DNA of 64,000 nt from Pyrocephalus nanus (Eukaryota; Chordata; Aves; Passeriformes; Tyrannidae). This document shows positions 48,371 through 60,300 of this stretch, in pieces. A model generated the notes under the pieces. The model was not told where the DNA came from. It saw only the letters and a program-made list of their open reading frames with translations, and ran no database searches. The stretch covers positions 3,167,001 through 3,231,000 of the forward strand of contig CM076272.1 in assembly GCA_038380795.1 (NCBI GenBank), written 5' to 3'. How positions within the stretch are numbered: the first letter of the stretch is position 1; every line of letters starts with the position of its first letter. A program made the position numbers and the translations under genes.

Positions 48371-49376
48371 CCTCCCTTTGATTCAGAAACATGACAGGGC
48401 TCAGCCTGCTCCTGGTTTCCCAAGTGGATGGGCAGCTAGCTGCTTGTTCCTGCATTTCTAAGCTCTGGCATAGGCTTCTCTAATAACATTCGTAGGCCTC
48501 TGAGATTACCCCATTTCATGCAAAAGTCACCAGAAGCAGCAGCAATTGTGTGTGTGTTCTCACTCCTTCCCAGTTCTGGCTGATCAACACCAGGTTTAAA
48601 ATGTTTGCATCGGCTGTCAGTGAAACATAGAACCAGTCTGAAGACGTTCCTTTCTTCTGGAGTACAAGATATGGATAGCACAGTGTTCTGCCCTCCACGT
48701 CTCCCACACTGCTCTCTGCTCCTTTCCAAGTTTGCTAGAGGATTCTGATGGCTGCAAGATAATAATTTCCTATCGAATTCCAGGGGATGTAATCCCACAT
48801 ACATCAGCATCGCAAGGAAACCTTCAGCTTGGCAGTGAGTGCATCTCCAGACAGTCCTAGGGGTTTATACCTCAGGTGTGGTGATCAAGCAGCTTTTCTG
48901 GGGTGATCACAAAGGCACAGGAGAGAATATCTACTGTTACAACCTTGACACTGAGACCATTGCTGACATCCTCAGTCTCCAAGGGATGGGCTTTTAGTTG
49001 ACAGCAGAACTTGGGGCTACATCTGACTTATCCCTCAGTTGTAACCATCTGCCTTTTCTGCTGGCTCAGACAGTCTCACTTCCCATTCGATTAACAACAT
49101 TCCCCAGGGGACTCAATTATGGCACCTGAGAGAGAAGGAGGGGAACAAATGGTCTGTGCTTCAAGGGAGAAAAGGGAATGTCAAGTCCTAATCCAGGCAG
49201 CATGGCAGACTGGTCTTGCCTCATGAGATAGCACTGGCACTTCACAGGAGAGGAATTCACTGATATCTGCTGCTGCTGAGACAGGCACAACTTCCAGAGG
49301 GTCTGTGAGCAAACAGGAATGCATCTGTGAATGCTGAGGGCCATGACGTGTGTGCCAGGGGAAGATCTCTGGTAAC

Positions 49377-49399
49377 AATTGCCCATTACTTGGGCAATT
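49377..49399. repeat. Perfect 9-bp inverted repeat, 5-nt loop
   Basis: AATTGCCCA, TTACT, TGGGCAATT forms a perfect hairpin. It is followed by AT-rich sequence (attaaaaattaaaaatt). Confidence 0.85.
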
Positions 49400-49512
49400 A
49401 TTAAAAATTAAAAATTAATCAGTACAGGTCTGAGTCCCTTTAGCTGTGCCAACAATCTTCAGTGCAGGGATTCACACACTCTCTATTTTGTTTCAAATAT
49501 GTGGCCAATTGC

Positions 49513-49533
49513 AAAAAAAAAAAAAAAAAAAAA
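49513..49533. repeat. A21 homopolymer tract
   Basis: Twenty-one uninterrupted A bases. The sequence to the left carries no recognisable retrocopy or SINE body, so the origin is unclear. Confidence 0.95.
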
Positions 49534-51029
49534 GGCATTTTAAGCATAAAAGGTCTTTAAAGAGCTGTGTTTATGCTTACAGAAAGGAGATCCACGTTTC
49601 AAAGGTGTAGATGAAACTACATCAAAGTGAAAAAGGAAGAAAACAGCATGCTTCTTGACTCTACAGAGATTTGAGAAGTATTTTAAAACCTAGAGAAACT
49701 CTTTGCACTGCAAAATCTGTTTTCCTTGTGTATTTTGGCTGAGATTTCCAATTATTATTGCAACATGACCACAATCTGAAGCCTGAGGAGAGAGTGGAGG
49801 ACTGAGCTGCTGAGCTGGCTGGACTTGCTATTGCAAGAGGGAGATGCAGGTGAGGGTTCCAGAGGAAGTTGGTGTTCACAGGGATGCCCGCAGGAGCATC
49901 TGTACAGCTGGAGACAGTGACTGGACCTGGCCTGGCTTTACTGAGGATGTGCCTGGAGTTCAAGAGTTGACTGAATAAATATAGCAAATAAACACTCAAA
50001 TTATGTCTCAAGGTCCTCAGCCATGGAAGTGATCCCTGTGCCTTGAACACAGGACTGGTGGCTTCTGGCCTTGTCTTTGAGCCTGTTGCTAAAGAGGTGG
50101 AGATTGGATCAGTGCAGTGGAGGTGGAGACTGGTGAGGGCCTTGCTTAAGTCTCAGTTACTGCCTGGCCCAGGGGCTGGTGCAGATTGATCAGCGTCAGC
50201 AGATCCCACCCTGTCCTGCCCAGCCCAGCTCTGAGCAGGCCTCAGGTCTCAAAAACATCTCTGTGTTATAGAAACTTAATACTGCTGCTTACTTGGTTTC
50301 TACTCCCTGGCCTTCAGCTGATGGTTGGTGACTGATCCCTCTAGGAGGAGACTTAGAAATTATTATAAGACTCATTAAGGTAATGAAGTGAAATGCATGG
50401 TGAGGCCTATCAGGAGTGCCCATGTGGCCATCTATGTTCACAGTTGCTGCATAAAAGCCAAGAGGCAGTATTTCAATCAGGGTTCTTGGGAAAATGCTGA
50501 CACCAACCAGCACACTGCTGCTCTTGGCAATTGCTCTTGCTGGCAGAGGACCCAGCAGGCTGAGGGGCCTGGTGGTAAGAGCTGTCTGGACTAAGCAGTC
50601 TACCAGCAGTCAGACTGTAGCTGAACTTAACACCAGTCCCTTGAGTAAGGCTCAGCTTGGGACTCCCAGCCCAGTCAGTGCTGCAGGCATACTCATATTT
50701 ATGACTGGAGTTAATTGCTTTTATATCAAAGAGCGGATGGAATAATGCAGGAGGGAGAAAGAGAAGGTGCTGTCGGTACTGATCTTGTTCTCTCAGCCTG
50801 AAGATCCCTGCAAGCCCATGTAGTTGTTGTGGCTGTGTTCTGCAGAGGAAGGCAGCAGAGACATGGTTAAGATGCTGCTTTAAAATTCCCCTATGGGAAT
50901 AACAGGGACTCTTAAGACGGAGACTAAATTGTAACGACAGGCTTATGTGGACAAAGCTAGTGGGGAGACTTTATTTCACCAGTGCTCACAAATGGAAAAG
51001 AAATGAAAACTGGCACATGATTCTGTTTC

Positions 51030-51400
51030 CACTTAGGAAGCACCCATCTGCCTTTTTAAAATTCAATTTATGGGAATGGTGAATAAGGCTGGGCCAGTTC
51101 TTAGCTATTAGATCCATGCCATTAACATCCCAGCCGCTTCAGTGTATCAGCAGCACGCACGGGGTGAGGAGCATGTCTCATGCAGGATTGGCAGAAATTG
51201 ATATTAATAAATGGATCTAATATTCTTAAATTTGTATTCCTTCCCCAGCCTCGCAGTGACCCCAAAGGGCAGGAGAAATAATAAGTAAAGGCCTAATTCA
51301 TTATTTATAACCAGGCAAACCAGCGAAGTAACTCTGGGAGATTACCTGGATAATCCAGCATTAGCATCTTGTTTCAGATATCTTTATTAGGACTCGGGAA
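51030..51400. promoter_or_regulatory. Candidate conserved non-coding element
   Basis: A compositionally complex stretch contains GAAATTGATATTAATAAATGG, GGCCTAATTCATTATTTATAA and GATTACCTGGATAATCC. The last resembles paired bicoid-class (GGATTA/TAATCC) sites, present in both orientations. The call is inference only, without alignment. Confidence 0.3.
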
Positions 51401-52349
51401 AGGCTTCTGGGAGAGTGAAGTGGCACAGTAAATTCATACTCTAGCCTTTGGCCGTGCCTGGTGCCCTGGCTTTATAATTTACTTTGGGACATGTGTGAGT
51501 TCAGGAGGAAAATAAACACCTTTGGGTGAAGAGAAAGGAAAGGAGGCTGAAGAGGGGCAGTACCATTTTAAGCTGCTTGGAGTGGATTTCAGAGGGAGGC
51601 ACTCCTCAATCTGTTAGTGTTTTACAGGATGGAAAAAATTACATTCCAGAGATCAGGCTGATGAGGTTAATGTTTAGGTGATGCTTTGAGGTAAAGCACA
51701 TTAGTTCTTGTAGTCCAGTGTCTGTTATTCTTTCTCAAGGCAGGGACAGCCTACAGGCCTTTTGAAAAATAATTACTGTCCTATGCTTTTTGCTTCTGTA
51801 AATGGTATGTGAATGATTTTGCAGAAGGAAGGGACCAGTTGCTGAGCTGAAGGCTAAGAAATATTGTCCTCGTTGGATTTTTGTTCTCTTTTTTCCTGAA
51901 TAGGATTGGAAGGGTCTCAGGTTGCAGGAACGAAACCAGCTAAAAGTCCACAAATAAATTTTTGCGGGGAGATGCAGATGAGAGCACCACGGGACAGAGG
52001 GTGAGATCCTTCTGAGATTCGCAGCTCAGGTCTGCAGATGTGAGATGCTTGAATAAGTTATGGGGGAAGAATTTAATGTGTGTTCAGTCCTGATAATGCC
52101 TTCAGCTCTTTATGCTTTGCTGAGCAGCCCCTTATTGCAGGAAGAGGTTTGCTTTTGTGCACTGATAGCCAGGAGATGGGAGATACAATCCTTGGGCAAT
52201 TCATGGGGACTCCCCTCTGGATGACTTTTTGACTGGGACTTTTCCTCATCTTTATTCTTTGGATCCATTGCTGCTTCAGGTGTGTGGGCAGGCAGTTCAG
52301 AGGGAGCAGAGCAGGCTGTCAACAGTTAATAGAGTAGCAGTGCAACTAC

Positions 52350-52570
52350 TTTGCATTTATATTGTGCCTTCCCTCAGAGGATCTCGAAGTGTTTCCAAAT
52401 ATTAGCTAATCCCCAATAGACACCTACCAGGGAGGTACAGTCAATAATAAGCCCATTTTAGATGAGGAAGTCTGAGGTGGAGCAGTTTAATGGTTCCTTA
52501 ACAGATCAGTGGAGGTGCCCGAAGTAAAGCCCAGGGCTCCCAGATGCTGGTCCCTGGCTCCGATTCACTC
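52350..52570 (+). repeat. Ancient amniote MIR/L3-like repeat
   Basis: The order tttgcatttatattgtgcct, then gaggatctcgaagtgtttcc, aaatattagctaat, ccagggaggtacagtcaata, ataagcccattttagatgag, gaagtctgaggtggagcag, and aagcccagggctcccagatg follows an old repeat consensus known from amniotes (tttatatagcgcctttc, atctcaaagcgctttacaaa, ccccattttacagatgag, aaactgaggcacagag). The 220-bp length and preserved order make this the best old repeat in the window. Family naming is from memory. Confidence 0.6.
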
Positions 52571-52619
52571 TCCTTCTCTTCTTTTTTGTCTGAATGGATT
52601 TACCCATCCCCAGTATAAA

Positions 52620-53030
52620 GTAGATCAGATCACCTACCACGTCTCCTTACACAAATTTCCTTTAAATACTAGCTGTCAGTGAGCCTTTTTGTGAAATTAC
52701 ATGCAGAGAAAAGAGAGAATATTACCATCTGGGATATCATATCAGCATTTCTAGAGATACTTGGTACAGGATGTATCCAATTATAAATGAGCTAGAAGCC
52801 TACAGTCTAACAAAGGCAGGTGGAACCTTATCAGCAGCAATGAACAGTTTAGGAAAGAGGAGTTAGCAGGATTATTAACCCTCATGAAATAGATTCTGTC
52901 TTCCAAAAAGGAAAATAATAATGTCCATAACTGAAATAATTAACAGAAAAACAATCTGCAACACATAATTAAATGACTTAGAATATGCTAATGCATAGTT
53001 AAGACTGCACAAAGGCTTCTACTACATTGC
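52620..53030. promoter_or_regulatory. Candidate enhancer block with octamer-like and homeobox motifs
   Basis: This AT-rich but non-repetitive segment has CCAATTATAAATG, GGATTATTAACCC, GAAATAATTAAC, CATAATTAAATGAC and ATGCTAATGCAT (52985-52996, close to a POU octamer overlapping a palindromic ATGCAT). It directly follows the ancient repeat at 52350-52570. Motif density is high, but no conservation data are available here. Confidence 0.35.
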
Positions 53031-56000
53031 AATCTCAGTGTGCAATTTCCATACACCCATAACTTCGTTAAATCAAAGCCAAACTTCTCCCAGTTTAGGA
53101 AAGCACAGGCTCCTCACTGAGGTGCCCTGTGCTGGGTCTAAAGCACCAGCCATGTTTTCTGGCTGGAAGGTTTTGTTTTTGTTTTTGTTTTTCCCCAAAG
53201 TGTGCTTTTCATCATTCTGTAACTCACAAGCAGCTGAAGTGATTTTTTCAGAGATGATTCAAAACACTCTTCAGCTCTGGGAGAAGATGAGATCGTGAAG
53301 TCGTTTTCAACAGTATGTTGAAATGGTCTGGGAATGAGAAGTGTCTCCTGGCCGTACCTGCTGAGGGTGCTGGCAGCTCCACCTGCACAAAGCTCATCAT
53401 GATGTGGAATTGCATTACTGCTACAAATAGTGCCTGGAAGCCATAGGCATTGTGTTGCTGCCAGAGCCATGCTGGGATTCCAGATATCCCTGCTACCAAA
53501 TGGCACTGAAATGACTTGCTCTGGATACTGTTATGGTGCCAGTTCTGTGCCAGTCTATCTGCCCCAGCTGTCCCACTTGCCTGGTCATTTCAGCTAAGGG
53601 CTGGCACACCCTGAAAGTGCTTCTGCATGTGCTGAGAGGGGGAGATGCAGTCTAAGACTCTTTTGGGGACCCTCAGAATGCTCTTTCTACCAATCAAAGA
53701 GTGCAAGCTGGAAGCAATCTGATTCTGTCCTGTTCAGCTGGAGTGTGCTCTGTGTCATGGAGGGAGCTCTGACACAGGAGAGTGGTAAATTAGGTGGCTT
53801 TAGGGACACATTAGTCTCTGTGTGACTCCTGAAATGGTGACAAAACTGAGATGGGACTAAATCCAAAAGGTGCTGTGTGAGCAGGGCAGGAGGAGGTGCT
53901 GCTTGTCTCTCTGGATGCGGTCCTTTCTGCTCCAATAGCTGACAAAAAGAAATTAATTGAACATTTTAAATCTGCTTTTTGTATCTTCTCTTCTGGGTTT
54001 CCTCCCCTGCCCACACAGATGCTGAAGGTGCTGGTAGTGGATTGCCTATGTGCATTTTCTGCTATCAACCTCCAAACATTACTTAATGACACATGCAATG
54101 TGCTAATAATCTTCACTGGGCAACATGTGTTTTTTCGGACCTTGCCTTGGGCTGAGAACTCTTTGGGGTTTAGATCTGCTTTCTCAGTGCTGAGGAGATG
54201 CCATTCCTCACAAAAGCATTTCCAAAAAATAGACTCTTGTTGCAGGAGTGAGTCCTGCTCTGGGTTAATGGTGTTTGAAGTCCAACACAGCTCCTTACGC
54301 TGCAGGGCGTGCAGTGTGCTGGGGCTGCTTGATAGCAATGGTGTTATTCTGGAAAATGCTGTTAAATACAGCCCACATAAACATGCTCTGGACACATCAA
54401 TGTCTGCTCTGGGAGGTGGTTCAGGCCTCTTAAACTGATTCCTGATATTGCAGATTTCTCTGCTGAGAGCCCCAGTGGCATCCCTTACATGTGCTATTCT
54501 TTTATGCCCAGAGTCAGCTGCTGAACAGCTAGCTGTAGGATTGGGATGTGGGAATAGGAGGATTTGGTTAGAAGGGGTGGATTGGACTGATTAGCACCTG
54601 AGTGGAGGGCTGGGGATTTTCCAGGAGGAGCATAAACCACTGCTCTTCCTCCTCTGCTGTTCTCAACACCCAGACTGGCTTCAGCAGGTGGGGACTGTGG
54701 GAGAAACATGACAACAGTGTGGGAAGAGGCATGAATGGTTCTTGTGCTTTCTTTGCTGAGCTCTGTGGTTGCTTTTTCCTCCTTAGGAGAAGGTTGGAGA
54801 GAAATTCCTGCTCAAGTCCCAGGCACGGGGATTTTTAAGGGAAGAGCACAGCAACAAGAGAGAGAACACGTGAGAATGGGTTTCAGCAGCTCATCTGAGG
54901 CAACATGACCCAAAACAGAAGGCTCTGGCTCTAGCACAGAACGACATATTCCCATGCTGCCAAAATGCACACTTTGGACTATGCTATCTACTGCTTCATG
55001 GCTCTTTGAGGGCTGAAATGATAGAGACTTGTGTCCCATGGTAAATGATGGCTGTGCTTGCAGGCTGTTTGGTAGACCTAACGCACCATAAGTGCAGGTG
55101 CTTAGGTAAATATTGCCTCTTGCTTTGCTGAATCAATACCCGTGCTGATCACTCCGTAAACTGATGTGTGCTGATGAGAGAAGAGGGTGCAGTTTTGCTA
55201 TTTCACAGTCATTCTGGAATATCTTTTCCTTCAAATTGTTTTGCTTTTATGGGACTCTGGCCCGTATTCTGCAAATAACCATGGAATTTTAAGTGGTTAA
55301 GTGTAGTTGGCCAAATTCTTCCCGTGGAGATGCCCACGTAGTTCCCATGGCATTGCTGAGAACCCAGAATGCATTTCTGAGGACAAGCTTAAGCCCAACA
55401 GAGCCATTTCACTCCAGGCATAACACTATTCAAAGTCAATGGAAGCATGATTTGAGCACATTGTGTTTATATTTTTACAAGTGTTTTTCTCTATTCCTTT
55501 ATTTCCAGGCTAGAATCCAACTATGTGAATGCCAGGCAGAAAATTGCTGTTTTCTTCTTAACCCTTGTTTTCCGTGAGCTGCGCAGGTTTTTGGGGAGGA
55601 CTTGGATTTTTGGAGATGTTAAGGTTGTCTTGATTTGCTCCTACTGAAGCTGGCTTATAATGTTGGCTTCTCAGTGGCCAAATAAAGCTGGAGTGGAATG
55701 CCTTGGAAAAATCTCATTCCTCCCCCAAAAAGGCTGGTTTCTGACCAGTTAAAACTGTTTTCCTCCCAGATTAGCTGTCTGAGGTCGGCTCTGAGAGTTG
55801 GTAGCTCCATTTTCATGGCTTAAAGCACCCAATGCCCTCCTTTCACAAGGTTATGCACATGATTACCAGAAGTTGTTTGACGTGGTGTAAAAATTCTCTG
55901 AGGGGAGACGTAGGCTAGTTGGCCTGGGAGGTACCAGGGCTGGGTCATGATGTCTGTGTTAAAAGTCTCCATCCTAGAAATTTCACCTTCATCCCTGAGT

Positions 56001-57030
56001 CTTCTGTGTTTGGTCTCTCTTGCCTTGTGTACTCAGAGCTTTTGACATCATAGTTCTGTGTGCTGAGATGCTGTGGGAGATTTTTGTGGCCAGTTGGGGG
56101 ACAGTGTGTCTCTTTAAAGGGAAACCATGAAAAGGCTTTGGAAAGCTGCCAAGGTGGGAGTGATTTGGACTGCAGAGAGGAAGAAATATATGGCATCTCC
56201 TCTCTGCTCACACCCACAACAAAAAATGTGTCTGGACTGGGGCTGAGGGCTATTTGTGTTTATGGTGGGAGGTTTTATGCTAAATCCTGGATCAGAGGGA
56301 GTCCAGCATGCACTGTGTCCATGCTTTGGTTGCACAGCTCTTCTGACCCCACTTTAATAACTTTAGGCTTGTCTTGTGAATTGAACCTGTGTGGTTCTGT
56401 TGTGCATGGAGTTTAAGATGAGCAGAACCAAGGTAGTCAGTGTAGCTGGGCATGTACAGTGTGTCTGGCCATCTTCCTCCCCAGCAGCTGGCAGGGTGAC
56501 AGGAAAATTGGATGTGCAGATTTCAACTGGCTTGGTGGCAACCCTGATTTAAGATGAATATTCCCTGTCAGATTTCTTTAGAAGCTCAGAGACCTCCTTT
56601 AGAGACCTCCTTCCTGGTCTCTTCTCATTGTTTTGCTGTCTGCTTCTCACTGTCTTATTTTCTGACAATTTAAGGCAACCACTGTTTGTAACCTGCAGCT
56701 ACACAGCACACCTGAAGTGCCTTCCTCAGCATTCTGCGCTCAGAGCAGTTCCTGTAGGAAAGGCTCACACTTTGGGATATCCCTGCCTCCCTGTCCCATG
56801 GTACTTGTGGGGTGATAACTGTGTGTGAAGAGACAGAAATGAAGCCAATTCTGCTGGAGAGGAGTGGCTGGGCTCTTGGGCTGCACTAATAATAGAGTTG
56901 CTGTGGCAGGAGGATGCACTGAGGTTGTCTTCCTCAAAAATCTTCAAGTTTTTGATTGGTACACCTTGTGAGGTTTCCTAAGTGAGGTGCTGAATGCTGC
57001 AAAATGAGCTCCAGACTTCTGACAGTGGGC
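53031..57030. other. Intergenic region, no gene recognised
   Basis: Two overlapping ORFs on opposite strands (53811-54395 minus, 194 codons; 53896-54438 plus, 180 codons) are the most eye-catching items. Neither has a recognisable domain, and mirror ORFs commonly arise from stop-poor codon phase. Nothing else is recognised. Confidence 0.65.
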
Positions 57031-57159
57031 CTGCTAATCCGATTCAAAATTAATTCCTGGCCTCCCAGGGACACGAGGAGCATGGGCTGAACCCAACTTG
57101 TGTAAGCTGATATGGAGGGAGGCAGAGTCCTTCCAAAGCCACAAAGCTGCTGCACTTGC

Positions 57160-57380
57160 CCCGTGCAATTTCTTTATTGTTCCGCCTAAATTTAGGCCTT
57201 CAGGAAAATGCCAGAGACGCTCCAGTGACCTCCTTGCGGTACATCCCAGAGCTCCACAATCTGATATTAATTACACTGAGGCTCTATATTAAAGCAGAGA
57301 TTTGCCAAGTTACCACAGGGCTTTCAATGCTTGATTCACATTAATTTGAAGTGGAATTTAGATATTCCCCCAAGCAGCTT
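57160..57380. promoter_or_regulatory. Candidate conserved element containing a 14-bp perfect palindrome
   Basis: The segment includes TTTATTGTTCCG (SOX-like), the palindrome GCCTAAATTTAGGC at 57184-57197, CTGATATTAATTACACTG and CACATTAATTTGAAG. Motif density and texture suggest regulatory DNA. No alignment is available. Confidence 0.35.
57184..57197. repeat. 14-bp perfect palindrome GCCTAAATTTAGGC
   Basis: The sequence equals its own reverse complement. It contains a CTAAATTTAG core resembling back-to-back MEF2-like or MADS-type half sites. Confidence 0.9.
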
Positions 57381-60300
57381 TGGAAACCTCATAAAAGCAG
57401 AAATGAGGAGTTTTGCTGGATGTGCCCTGTTTAGCCAGGGAACTATCTAGTGGGCACCTGGCTGAACTACAAAGGGCTGTCCATGTTGCTTTGTGTTTGC
57501 CCTGCCCCTGTTTTCTCCCTTGTGCCCTCCACACATGGGCCCAGCTCTGTTGCCTGTAGCTCTGTTGCTTTGTAGAGACCCTAAAAAAGCTGTGATGCCT
57601 CCATATGCAGAGCCTGATTCCCTCTCACTTGTTTCAGTCCAGCAGTTCATGCTGCTGTCTTACATTGTCCTCTTACACTCGGATCTCTAACATAACTTCT
57701 TGGATTTTATAGCTTGGGAGGACCTGGCAATGAGTCTGACAGGGCTGGATAACTGTGCAACTAAGCAGGTAAGATGTGGCTTTGTAGGGTTTCCACGGGG
57801 ATAGAAACTGATCCTGGGCTGCTTCTGCAAGGTAACTCCTTTTTTCCAGAGAGAACCCAAATTGCTCTCTACGCATGTGGATCAGCAGGTGAAGTGATGG
57901 TCATTTGGGACATGGGGAATTTGGCTTTGTTTTGGATGCTCCAGGAAAACAAGGGCAAATTTATTTCTAGTTTCATGAAGTAAGCTGTGTGAAACAAGAA
58001 AATCTCCTTCAAATTCCCCTGGAAGTTGCTAGGAATAAACTTCAGCTCTCTGCAGCAAGAGCTGGTCATTGTAACACAGCATCTGCTGAGCACCCTTGTG
58101 GGATCTGGGTCACCTCTCTAAATGCCCTGCGGCAAAATTTCCTCCCGGGATTCTCAGCAGAGGAGATGTTGCCTCTGTGGTCCCAAGACAGTTCCTCCCA
58201 CGATGCTGCCTGCTGAAAGTTGTCCCTTCTCTTAATCCTGCTACTGAAGTGGGAAATGTGGTCATTGGGTCACAGAGGTGCTGTATGTGGTTTGGGCTCC
58301 AGGCCTGTCCTGTCTACACTGAAGAAGAAAGTTGCTTTCAAGGCACAGCAGTGCTGGCTGATGATCTCAGTGGGCTTTGGAGGAAGGGACTGGCGTGATG
58401 GACTGTGTTTTACGTGAGCAGGAAGGATTTCCTGCCTTTCTGCAGTGATTATAATTTTTTTGTCTGCCTTCTCTTTCTCCTAGTTTCCCTTTTTTCCCTT
58501 CTGTCATCTTCCCTTCCTCCTTCATTGTCTGCCATCTCTTGCACCTTCCTCACCATCTTCAGCTCGATACCCTTTGACAGCAGCTCTGGAAGGAAGGAAC
58601 AACTTTGAGCAGCCCTGTTCCCTTCAGAAAACTCTTCCTCATGAACAGGGCAGCAGAGCTGTGCCCTGGAACACAGCACTTCCCTGGCAGGGCAGGGAGT
58701 GCACTAATAGGCACCCTCACCTGGACCTCTACCCCCACTGTGCCCATCAGCCCTGGAGCACCATTTAGGGCCTGGGCTTCCTCTCCTGAGCTTCTGTGTA
58801 CTTGCTCCCAGCCCTTTCCTGAACTGAGGATTGTTTGGATTTCCTGGATTGACCTCAGACCTTCTTTGTTACCCTACTTTTGCCTGATGATCTATTAACA
58901 GACCTGGTTTTGACTGCCTAACTCAGGTGCTATGGGACTATATCCTGCTGGGGAGGTTGTTGTCCAGTCCTCTGCTTCCAGGCTTGCCTAGATTTACGAA
59001 AGAGCAGGACCTTGCTGTTTGCTGACACTCCTTTGACAACTTAAACTTGGAGTAATTCTGTCTTTCAAGCTAGAGAGAGACAAAAAGCACTCTGAAGCTT
59101 GGTTTTGCCCATGGACCTGGGGCCTGGTTTTGCTGTGGTGTCGGTGCTCGGTGACTGTGCTGTGTGTTCTGCACATGAGCAGGCAGCTGTGGACTGGAAG
59201 GCAGTGGCCACTGCCTGCAGTGCTAGGGGTGATTGCAAGCAGTACTAAATTCCATTTTGCTTATATCTACAAAACCTGATGCAGTCAAATAAACCTGTTC
59301 TGACAGCAGCATTTAATAGCCTCACTGTCTGCAAAACCCCAGGTTCCTGTGCTCGCTGACAATGAGTGTCTGTTTTCAGAAGGCTGAATTTATTGTGTTA
59401 GAGCGAGATTTACAGCTAAGCATCTACTGAGTACCTGTGTACAGAGTGCTGTAAAAGGCAGCCAAGGGGAGAAGGAAGGGGGATGTGTTGCATGGTCAAA
59501 CAGACCAACAGAAAAGCAGGCTGCAGGTTTTGTGCATCTTGGCATCCCGAAATCAGCGTACAGGTAACTCCTCCACCCGGTGAATGCGGAGGAAGGGCAA
59601 TGAAGGGAGTCCAAGCCAAGCCAGGGGCAGCCACACATCTCTCCTCCCACAGTGTTTCCTCTGGTGTGGGAGGGGGATGTGTGGGAAGAGGTGCTACAAG
59701 TTGCAGTGCACGGAAGGCTCTTCATCTTCCTGCTGCTTTGCTGTGTCCTTACAACATCCTCAGCCCCTTCCACATTTACACCAGCGGGGAAGGTAAAACG
59801 TTCAGCAGTGGGTGTGTTTTCCAGATGGGATCTGAGCATCTGAGGGGCTTTTAGCCCTTGGAGTCACTAATGAGGGTCTCTGTGTCAGGGACAGCTGAGG
59901 AGACCTGCCTTTGGTTTCTCTCCTTGGGTTTTAGGAAAGTTGTGGCAGGGGGGATTTTGGCGCTCTCTGCCTTGTTTCAGTTCTGTCCTCTGTTCTGGCT
60001 GGTTCAGTCATGCTCATTTCTCCCTTAACAGATTAGGTGCTGTCACTGCACACAGTTGCATCCCACCCTAGGGGTGGCTGCATTTTGGTGATTCATACTA
60101 CCCCAGAGGACTGCCTGCTTCTTATTCCATCAGTTTGATGGAGAGAGGCAGTTGAACTTGTTGTTTACATGATTACTAGAATGCCTGCGTGGCAGAAAGC
60201 TGTATTTGTAATTAATATCTGTACCAATGGCCTAGCAGTTAGTCGTCTTTCATTACTATATGGGCATTCTCTCTTCTTCTGCAGCTGGCAGGCCTTTCCT

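Larger units (their letters stand above)
39204..49376. other. Intergenic region, no gene recognised
   Basis: Apart from a CpG-rich patch at 40880-41030, a CR1 tail at 42296-42424, an AT-rich candidate element at 44330-44460 and an inverted repeat at 46552-46570, I recognise nothing. The longest ORF (45286-45786, 166 codons) has no recognisable domain and no splice or promoter context. Confidence 0.7.

Noticed and set aside
49513..49533. Poly(A) tail of a processed pseudogene or SINE
   Set aside because: No retrocopy body, target-site duplication or recognisable SINE lies upstream.
56588..56612. Tandem gagacctcctt duplication
   Set aside because: It has two short copies only and is within chance expectation for 64 kb.
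59410..59470. MIR-like start (ctactgagtacctgtgtacagagtgctgt)
   Set aside because: Only one short word resembles the MIR 5' region and the following sequence does not continue the consensus.
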